The notes below the pieces were generated by a model that saw only the letters and a list, made by a program, of their open reading frames with translations, was not told the origin of the DNA and made no database searches. A program made the position numbers and the translations under genes. Positions 5,534 through 9,998 of a stretch of 9,998 bases of DNA are shown here, piece by piece. Origin of the DNA: an archaeon. Lineage in GTDB: Archaea; Thermoproteota; Bathyarchaeia; TCS64. Where the stretch lies: NCBI GenBank assembly GCA_020444005.1, contig JAHLLU010000049.1:1-9998 (forward strand), in the 5' to 3' direction. Each line of letters opens with the position of its first letter. Positions within the stretch are counted from its first letter, which is position 1.

Positions 5534-5729
5534 CCCGTTTGGCTGTTTTTTTCAGATGCTGCCTGATCTCTGCCACACGCTTCAAGGCATCTACTACATT
5601 TGGGTTCATATAGACTGGTTTGCCGTCCACGATAATCATGTGAATGAGCATATCCTTGTCTACCTGAGCGATACGTTTGCCGTCTGGGGACTCGTAGAGA
5701 GTGAACTCCTTGCCTAGGGCTGTCTGCAT
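5523..5729 (-). CDS. Small basic protein of unknown function, possibly 5'-truncated by an in-frame TAG
   Basis: No family was recognised. From the ATG at 5727-5729 the product has 68 residues: F-T-L-Y-E-S-P-D-G-K-R-I-A-Q-V-D near the start, a hydrophobic stretch M-L-I-H-M-I-I-V, then V-Y-M-N-P-N-V-V-D-A-L-K and a Lys/Arg-rich helix at the end, which suggests a nucleic-acid or ribosome contact. The frame stays open upstream to position 5829 and reads like protein (QSTIIKKKQSKSGRATLRIQ and on to the Met), with no ATG, GTG or TTG. The next in-frame ATG is at 5835-5837, separated only by a Glu codon and a TAG. The real gene may thus be about 104 codons long with a nonsense codon at position 3, or start at a rare codon such as ATT or CTG. 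Confidence 0.55.
   Translation of the reverse strand: MQTALGKEFTLYESPDGKRIAQVDKDMLIHMIIVDGKPVYMNPNVVDALKRVAEIRQHLKKTAKRVKR
5546..5552 (+). terminator. T-run after the Nudix gene
   Basis: Seven consecutive T residues begin 13 bases after the Nudix stop. Archaeal RNA polymerase stops at such runs without needing a hairpin. The same bases encode lysines near the end of the minus-strand gene, so the run may be partly coding in origin. Confidence 0.4.
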
Positions 5730-5837
5730 GTCGCCTATCTTTTTCCAGCTATGGAGGTCTGGTGTCTTCTGTATCCTCAGTGTGGCTCGCCCAGACTTGC
5801 TCTGCTTTTTTTTAATGATTGTAGATTGCTATTCCAT

Positions 5838-5933
5838 ATTTCTATTGAGTAATTGATTATTGTTCAGGGGTTCGGACGAAAAATGGTAAAAGAGAAATAG
5901 GGTAAGCCGGTATCATGTGGTACGGTGTAGAGT
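5838..5933 (+). promoter_or_regulatory. Upstream region of pyrB
   Basis: This AT-rich gap precedes pyrB. GGTG at 5924-5927 lies six bases before the TTG at 5934 and probably acts as the ribosome binding site, so pyrB is likely a leadered mRNA. The best BRE/TATA-like stretch is CGAAAAATGGTAAAA (about 5878-5892), a weak match. No clear dyad or riboswitch-like fold was seen. Confidence 0.35.
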
Positions 5934-6872
5934 TTGGTAAAAGCATCAGACTTCAAAGATAAACATTTCATAAGCATGATGGACTACAGCCGAGAAGAAC
6001 TCGACTACATCCTCAGCGTAGCAGACCAGATGGTAGACCTCGAAAAAACAGGCAGCGACCTAGCCAAGGGCAAGGTATTGGGCAGCATGTTCTTTGAGCC
6101 AAGCACAAGAACAAGGCTCAGCTTCGAGACTGCCATGATGAGACTAGGCGGCTCAGTTACAACGGTAGCCGACCCAATGACAAGCAGCGCGAAGAAAGGC
6201 GAGACCTTCGAGGACACCATCAGCACAATCAGCAACTACGTGGACATCATAGCCATGAGGCACCCAGACAACGACGCAGCCCTCCGAGCAAAAAAAGTAG
6301 CTACAGTACCATACCTGAACGGAGGCAGCGGCACATGGGAGCATCCAACCCAGACAATGCTGGACCTCCACTGCATCAGATATGCAAAGGGCAAGATCGA
6401 TGGCTTGACCATCGGTATGGTTGGTGACCTGAAGAACGGAAGAACGGTCCACAGCCTACTGAAGGCGCTTCGGCACTATGATGTGACGGTGTATTGTATT
6501 GCGCCTGATGCCTTGAAGATGAAGCCCGAGGTAATCGAGGAAGTAAAGGACAAGATCAAGGTAATCGAGGTAAGCGATCTACCGGCGACCATGCCCAAGC
6601 TAGACGTAGTTTACATGACAAGGGTTCAGCGTGAACGTTTTGCCTCACAGGAAGAGTACGACAAGGTCAAGAACAGCTACATCATGGACAAGAAGATGAT
6701 CGTAGACAACGGCAAGAAGGACGTGGTAATCATGCACCCATTGCCAAGAGTCAACGAGATCACTACAGATGTAGATGATATGCCCAACGCATGGTACTTC
6801 AGACAGGTAAAACACGGTATCTATGCACGTATGGCGATAATCGCCCTAGCCCTAGGACTCTGGAAGGACTAA
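5934..6872 (+). CDS. pyrB: Aspartate carbamoyltransferase catalytic subunit
   Basis: The enzyme joins carbamoyl phosphate and aspartate to give N-carbamoyl-aspartate, the committed step of pyrimidine synthesis; it acts as a cytosolic trimer. The product has 312 residues, the family norm. The carbamoyl-phosphate loop F-x-E-P-S-T-R-T-R-L-S-F-E is at residues 53-65, SSAKKGET lies near 83-90, and MRHP follows near 107-110. H-P-T-Q-T binds near 137-141, GDLKNGRTVHS near 164-174, TRVQRERF near 229-236, and HPLPRVNEI near 268-276. TTG at 5934 is the start, because an in-frame TAG lies two codons upstream and GGTG precedes at proper spacing; the protein then begins a few residues before the family's F-I-S-M. 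The regulatory gene pyrI, often directly downstream in archaea, is not here; the next gene is convergent. Confidence 0.95.
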   Translation: MVKASDFKDKHFISMMDYSREELDYILSVADQMVDLEKTGSDLAKGKVLGSMFFEPSTRTRLSFETAMMRLGGSVTTVADPMTSSAKKGETFEDTISTISNYVDIIAMRHPDNDAALRAKKVATVPYLNGGSGTWEHPTQTMLDLHCIRYAKGKIDGLTIGMVGDLKNGRTVHSLLKALRHYDVTVYCIAPDALKMKPEVIEEVKDKIKVIEVSDLPATMPKLDVVYMTRVQRERFASQEEYDKVKNSYIMDKKMIVDNGKKDVVIMHPLPRVNEITTDVDDMPNAWYFRQVKHGIYARMAIIALALGLWKD

Positions 6873-6877
6873 CTCCT

Positions 6878-7531
6878 TCACTTTTTTTCTAATCTCTCTA
6901 AAATTTTCTTTATTCGATGCCATCTATCAGAGGCTTTCTCAGGTTCATCTGACTTGGTCTCATAAGCCTCGGGCATCTTATAGATGAAAATCTTGTGCGT
7001 ACCAACCCGGATCGGCATATTATCCTCTGATGTAGTAACCCAGTCGACTATAGGGAAATCATGGCTGATAATCCGCGTTCCCTCCTTAAGCTCCTCCATA
7101 AACTTGGGGCGAAGCTTCGCGTTGCCGGTTGTAGTCAGGTAGAGGGTTATTATTGTCGCTGGGCTAAGGTCTGCCTCCATAAAGTTACCTTCAACAACTT
7201 TGATCTTGTCTCCAAGCCCCTTCTCATTGATGTTATACGTAGCTGTCTCAATCAAGTGACTGTTTAACTCATAGCCTATGGCTTTGTCTACTTTGAACTC
7301 CTCAACCGCCATAATCAATATACGACCATCACCACACCCTAGGTCAACCACGGTATCCCCTGGACCCGCCTCAATTAGCTCCAACATGCTACGCACTACA
7401 CTCATAGGCGTCGGCACATAGGGTGCAACGCTATCGTTTCCATCACCCCATCCTAGTAGCTCATGCCAGCCGCTTAGGTCCTGCCCGAAGTCGTCTGGTG
7501 GGTCGGTTTTGTCGTCTTTCACAGGTATCAC
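6878..7531 (-). CDS. aKMT-like SAM-dependent protein-lysine methyltransferase
   Basis: This is a class I (seven-beta-strand) methyltransferase. Motif I VVDLGCGDGRI is at 61-71, and A-I-G-Y-E-L-N at 84-90 holds the acidic residue that binds the SAM ribose. The preceding APYVPTPMSVVRSML (36-50) and the later V-V-E-G-N-F, L-Y-L-T-T and S-H-D-F stretches match crenarchaeal aKMT, a broad-specificity protein-lysine methyltransferase related to Dot1 and FAM173. Expected action: lysine methylation on cytosolic or chromatin proteins. Compared with aKMT of about 160 residues it has about 35 extra N-terminal residues, acidic and Trp-containing, and a charged C-terminal helix (about 187-217). The first GTG is at 7529-7531; a second GTG at 7520-7522 lies nearer the spacing predicted from the TATA-like box, so the start may be three residues later. 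The small-molecule methyltransferase alternative is less likely. Confidence 0.85.
   Translation of the reverse strand: MIPVKDDKTDPPDDFGQDLSGWHELLGWGDGNDSVAPYVPTPMSVVRSMLELIEAGPGDTVVDLGCGDGRILIMAVEEFKVDKAIGYELNSHLIETATYNINEKGLGDKIKVVEGNFMEADLSPATIITLYLTTTGNAKLRPKFMEELKEGTRIISHDFPIVDWVTTSEDNMPIRVGTHKIFIYKMPEAYETKSDEPEKASDRWHRIKKILERLEKK
6882..6888 (+). terminator. T-run after pyrB
   Basis: Seven T residues start 10 bases after the pyrB stop, in a pyrimidine-rich stretch. This fits an archaeal oligo-T terminator. It overlaps the last lysine codons of the convergent methyltransferase gene. Confidence 0.5.
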
Positions 7532-7543
7532 AGATCAATTGTG

Positions 7544-7578
7544 ATATTTACGTGGTACCCCTTGGAACCCGTTTTATA
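7544..7578. promoter_or_regulatory. Divergent promoters between the methyltransferase and DUF355 genes
   Basis: On the minus strand GTAAATAT (7544-7551) lies 13-20 bases before the GTG at 7531 and 22-29 before the alternative GTG at 7522. On the plus strand TTTTATA (7572-7578) lies 30-36 bases before the ATG at 7608. Both imply leaderless or very short-leader mRNAs, and neither gene has a ribosome binding site. Confidence 0.5.
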
Positions 7579-7607
7579 CAGGATTCCGAATATTCCTCTT
7601 GAGAGTT

Positions 7608-8090
7608 ATGGAGCTAAAAATAGTCGAGATGACCATACCCGAGGAATCAAATATTATTCTTGGGCAAAGCCACTTCATCAAAACAGTAGAAGACGTATAC
7701 GAGGCATTAGCCAGCAGCGCCGCAGGCATAAAATTCGGTATAGGCTTCTGCGAGGCATCAGGAGACTGTCTGGTACGGTTTGACGGCAACGATGAGGAAC
7801 TCAAAAAAGTCGCAGCCGAGAACGCTATGAAGCTAGGCTGTGGACACAGCTTCAATATAGTCCTCAAAGGCGCCTACCCCATTAATGTGCTGAACCAGTT
7901 GAAGTCGGTGCCCGAGGTATGCAGTATAATCGCAGCCACTGCTAACCCATTACAGGTTGTGGTAGCTGAGACTGATCAAGGTAGAGGCATAATGGGAGTC
8001 GTTGATGGCTTCAAACCCAAGGGTTTGGAGGATGAGGAAGGCGTCAAATGGCGAAAAGATTTCCTCAGGATGATAGGCTACAAGACTTAG
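7608..8090 (+). CDS. Adenosine-specific kinase, DUF355 (PAE2307) family
   Basis: The family, known from Pyrobaculum PAE2307, is annotated as adenosine-specific kinase, giving AMP from adenosine; it has no classic kinase fold. Residues, counted from the ATG at 7608, are highly typical: [16 protein letters not shown] at 19-34, [17 protein letters not shown] at 41-57, [20 protein letters not shown] at 78-97 followed by [10 protein letters not shown] at 105-114, and [10 protein letters not shown] at 125-134. The length of 160 is the family norm. An in-frame TTG at 7599 would add three residues, but the M-E-L-K start is the family pattern. The gene is convergent with adenylate kinase, overlapping by four bases; the two enzymes act one after the other on adenosine and AMP. 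The biochemical evidence for the whole family is thin, so the function is less sure than the family. Confidence 0.9.
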   Translation: MELKIVEMTIPEESNIILGQSHFIKTVEDVYEALASSAAGIKFGIGFCEASGDCLVRFDGNDEELKKVAAENAMKLGCGHSFNIVLKGAYPINVLNQLKSVPEVCSIIAATANPLQVVVAETDQGRGIMGVVDGFKPKGLEDEEGVKWRKDFLRMIGYKT

Positions 8091-8728
8091 CCTAATAATT
8101 CCTTCAAGTGGTCTCTAAGCTGATCCATGGGGATCACTCCACTGGTCTCCACGATCAATCCTTGATCCCGGTATTTTTTGATGAGGGGTTTCGTCTGCTC
8201 GGCGTAGACCTCAAGCCTGTGCTTGATAACATCGGGTTTATCGTCATCACGTTGAATCAATGCTTCTCCACAGACATCGCATACGCCCTGCTTCTTGGGT
8301 GGCTTGGACTCAAGGTGGTAAATTTCTCCACACTTTGGGCAGCTTCGTCGTTTGCTGAGTCGTTCAACGATCACCTTGTCATCAAGCACCACGAGAATTA
8401 CGTGTGTAAGATCGATTTTATTATCTTCAAGTATCTGGTCTAGGGCATCCGCTTGTCCCTTGCTCCGAGGAAAACCATCAAGTATGAACCCATCCTCAAT
8501 ATCGGGTTTCTGGAACCGTTCCCTGACCACACCGTTCACGATATCATCTGGCACCAGTTCACCCTTATCCATGTAGGATTTTGCTATCTTGCCGCATTCT
8601 GTGCCTTCGGCTACTGCGGTTCTGAGCATGTCTCCTGTGGTGATTACTGGTAGGTCATATAGTTCTGAGATGATGTGGGCGCGTGTGCCTTTCCCTGATC
8701 CGGGTGGTCCTAGCATTACTATCCTCAA
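8087..8728 (-). CDS. adk: Adenylate kinase, long form with a four-cysteine LID
   Basis: The enzyme interconverts AMP + ATP and 2 ADP in the cytosol. The product has 213 residues, the usual long form. The P-loop GPPGSGKGT is at 7-15, the AMP site T31-G-D with R36, and DGFPRS at 84-89. V-E-R-L-S-K-R-R at 121-128 leads into the LID, which carries C130-x2-C133 and C150-x2-C153, a structural zinc site common in bacterial-type enzymes. The Arg and Asp of R160-D-D-D-K-P-D and R171 complete the active site. This is not the short AdkA typical of methanococci and Sulfolobus. The TTG start gives the expected M-R-I-V-M-L-G; GAGGG about six bases upstream supports it, while an in-frame ATG at residue 5 would cut into strand 1. 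The stop overlaps the DUF355 stop by four bases. Confidence 0.96.
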   Translation of the reverse strand: MRIVMLGPPGSGKGTRAHIISELYDLPVITTGDMLRTAVAEGTECGKIAKSYMDKGELVPDDIVNGVVRERFQKPDIEDGFILDGFPRSKGQADALDQILEDNKIDLTHVILVVLDDKVIVERLSKRRSCPKCGEIYHLESKPPKKQGVCDVCGEALIQRDDDKPDVIKHRLEVYAEQTKPLIKKYRDQGLIVETSGVIPMDQLRDHLKELLG

Positions 8729-8766
8729 ACTTGTCCCTCGGTCCGTTTCTTTGCCTACCTATGTTG

Positions 8767-8790
8767 TTAAAACATTTACGCTAGTATAGG
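8767..8790 (+). promoter_or_regulatory. Probable promoter of the small membrane protein gene
   Basis: TTAAAACA (8768-8775) lies 28-35 bases before the ATG at 8803 and fits a TATA box for a leaderless mRNA. AGTATAGG (8783-8790) is a second AT-rich candidate but is too close to the start. Confidence 0.4.
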
Positions 8791-8802
8791 AATATTCTAG
8801 GG

Positions 8803-9024
8803 ATGGATAATTACAGTCCTTTCACAAGCCTCGGCTGGATGCTAATCATACTTGGAGTCTTGTTCGTCGCCTTACCCTATCTAACGCGAATATTTCCATC
8901 GCTGGATCATGTGCCTTGGTGGATTCTATGGGTCTACAAGCGTGATGGCTTTTATTTCGCGACAAGTCCACTGCTAATTATACTATCCTTATTGTCCATA
9001 ATCTTGAGTTACCTGAGACGATAG
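8803..9024 (+). CDS. Small two-helix membrane protein, DUF2905-like
   Basis: This is a 73-residue protein with two predicted transmembrane helices, about 9-29 (LGWMLIILGVLFVALPYL) and about 52-70 (ATSPLLIILSLLSIILSYL). The loop between them holds FPSLDHVPWWILWVYKRDGFYF, and the end is basic (RR). The layout resembles DUF2905 proteins: Gly-rich helix 1, an I-P-x-L-G-x-L-P-G-D-I loop, a basic residue with F-x-F-Y-F, then helix 2 beginning P-L. The canonical G-D-I is replaced here by Trp-Trp-Ile, so this is a divergent member or a look-alike. The family has no assigned function. The ATG at 8803 has no clear ribosome binding site. The gene lies between divergent adk and downstream gpmI, 39 bases apart, with separate TATA-like boxes, so it is probably its own unit. 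Confidence 0.65.
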   Translation: MDNYSPFTSLGWMLIILGVLFVALPYLTRIFPSLDHVPWWILWVYKRDGFYFATSPLLIILSLLSIILSYLRR

Positions 9025-9030
9025 CACCAG

Positions 9031-9037
9031 TTTTAAA
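9031..9037 (+). promoter_or_regulatory. TATA box of the phosphoglycerate mutase gene
   Basis: TTTTAAA lies 27-33 bases before the ATG at 9064, with no ribosome binding site between, which predicts a leaderless mRNA. Confidence 0.5.
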
Positions 9038-9063
9038 CGCTCATTGGATTATTCAGAGCATAT

Positions 9064-9998
9064 ATGTCTCAAAGGAAAATCATTCTCGTCGTTAGGGATG
9101 GCTGGGGCTACACAGAGGAGACGATTGGAAATGCTGCTTACATTGCAGATACGCCAAACAACGACAGATACATGGCTGAGTACCCATGGACTACTTTGAA
9201 ATGTACCGGAAACGCCGTTGGTCTTCCAGAGGGAACACAGGGAGGAAGCGAACCAGGTCATCTTACTATGGGAGCCGGTAGGGTCGTATGGCAGCCCTTT
9301 GAGGAAATAAATAGAGCCATAGACAATGGTAGCTTCTACGATAAGCCTGCCTTCAAAGAACTCTTCAAGTATCTGGAAGAGACCGGGGGAAAGCTGCATC
9401 TCGCCGGCTTATTTAGTGACCAAGGGATTCATGGGACAACCCATCATCTCCACGCGTTATTTGACCTTGCTAAACGAAACGAGTTTGAGGATGTTTTTGT
9501 CCACTGTTTCCTTGACGGCAGGGATGTGCCTGAGCGTAGTGCAATTGATTTCATATACGAGACTCAGCACATGATGAACGCCAAAGGTGTTGGAAAATAT
9601 GCTTCATTTATTGGGCGATATTATGCCATGGACCGGGATACAAACTGGGATCGTACAAAGGTTGCATATGAGTTACTCACTCAAGGCTTTGGTATAGAGG
9701 AGCAAAACCCCTTCGAGGCATTAGAACACCAGTACATGTCTAACCCTGAATTATCCGATTATTACATCAAGCCAATTGTCTTTGTCACCCCTGAGGGTTC
9801 TCCAGTGGCTACTGTTAATGATGGTGATGCGTTTATCTTTTGGAATTTTCGCAGTGATAGGGCGCGTCAACTTACTTATGCATTGACTCAGGATGATTTT
9901 AAGGGCTTTAAACGAGAGAAAATACCTGATATTTTCTTTGTCTGCATGAGTGTATACGATCAAGAACTAGATTTACCCGTTGTCTTCAGACAGCATAC
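9064..9998 (+). CDS. gpmI: 2,3-bisphosphoglycerate-independent phosphoglycerate mutase (partial, 5' 311 codons)
   Basis: The enzyme interconverts 3- and 2-phosphoglycerate in glycolysis and gluconeogenesis through a phosphoserine intermediate and two Mn2+. My translation stays open from the ATG at 9064 to the window end, about 311 of the roughly 510-550 residues of the family. Key residues fall almost exactly at the numbers used for the Bacillus enzyme: D12 in V-R-D-G-W-G, S62 in Q-G-G-S-E-P-G-H, H123, R153-D154 in D-G-R-D-V-P, R185 in G-R-Y-Y and R191 in M-D-R. W-N-F-R-S-D-R at 260-266 carries two more substrate arginines, shifted by two. The serine motif is GGSEPGHLTMGAGRVVWQ rather than the common GNSEVGH, a variant I associate with archaeal GpmI. 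This is not the distantly related ApgM type. The second metal-binding half lies outside the window. Confidence 0.93.
   Translation, partial: MSQRKIILVVRDGWGYTEETIGNAAYIADTPNNDRYMAEYPWTTLKCTGNAVGLPEGTQGGSEPGHLTMGAGRVVWQPFEEINRAIDNGSFYDKPAFKELFKYLEETGGKLHLAGLFSDQGIHGTTHHLHALFDLAKRNEFEDVFVHCFLDGRDVPERSAIDFIYETQHMMNAKGVGKYASFIGRYYAMDRDTNWDRTKVAYELLTQGFGIEEQNPFEALEHQYMSNPELSDYYIKPIVFVTPEGSPVATVNDGDAFIFWNFRSDRARQLTYALTQDDFKGFKREKIPDIFFVCMSVYDQELDLPVVFRQH

Noticed and set aside
5806..5813. T8 run as a terminator for the Nudix gene
   Set aside because: It lies more than 270 bases after the Nudix stop and is better explained as lysine codons of the extended minus-strand frame. The T7 run at 5546 is closer.
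5829..5831. Pyrrolysine codon in the small minus-strand gene
   Set aside because: TAG serves as an ordinary stop for several genes in this window, and there is no pyl gene or insertion context here, so a mutation or rare start is simpler.
5861..5880. Possible tRNA T-arm (GGGGTTCGGAC)
   Set aside because: The flanks are AT-rich, and no acceptor, D or anticodon stem could be paired around it.
6153..6452. Minus-strand open frame inside pyrB
   Set aside because: It is antisense to conserved pyrB active-site motifs, and its Cys-rich translation is typical of shadow frames.
1..9998. CRISPR array, insertion sequence or prophage
   Set aside because: No regularly spaced repeats, transposase, terminal inverted repeats or phage genes were seen. 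The genes look chromosomal and mostly housekeeping.

Overview
This window looks archaeal. TATA-like boxes sit about 20-35 bases upstream of many start codons, several of which look leaderless, while genes inside operons carry GGTGA or GGAG type ribosome binding sites. The gene families agree: the NurA nuclease and HerA ATPase pair, an aKMT-type lysine methyltransferase, a DUF355 adenosine-specific kinase, an OB fold of the crenarchaeal SSB/SOSS-B type, and many very small winged-helix proteins. The mix suggests a TACK- or Asgard-related lineage, but the sequence alone does not settle the phylum. The genes are densely packed and change strand often, and five convergent gene pairs overlap or nearly touch.

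Left part (1-2283): the tail of one winged-helix gene on + is followed by a 109-residue winged-helix gene on -. Next comes a + strand gene fusing a GNAT acetyltransferase to an SSB-like OB fold. Then four tiny winged-helix genes lie on the minus strand in one operon, in the order A1-B1-A2-B2 in transcription direction. By sequence they are two copies of an A+B gene pair.

Centre (2284-5533): a regulatory region of about 200 bases divides the winged-helix operon from a divergent + strand operon of nurA and herA, which overlap by 16 bases. It holds a gapped inverted repeat around a TATA box and a direct repeat next to the A1 start. A Nudix hydrolase follows with its own promoter. This block, with the SSB-like fusion beside it, is the part most likely to hold something new: a DNA-end-processing pair facing a duplicated set of DNA-binding regulators.

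Right part (5523-9998): mostly housekeeping genes. These are a small lysine-rich minus-strand gene with a curious in-frame TAG near its likely true start, pyrB (aspartate carbamoyltransferase), an aKMT-like methyltransferase, an adenosine-specific kinase (DUF355), adenylate kinase, a small DUF2905-like membrane protein, and the 5' part of a cofactor-independent phosphoglycerate mutase cut by the window end. DUF355 (adenosine to AMP) and adenylate kinase (AMP to ADP) are convergent neighbours in the same purine route. A broad trend is a compositional gradient inside genes: starts use A/C-ending codons and ends use G/T-ending codons.
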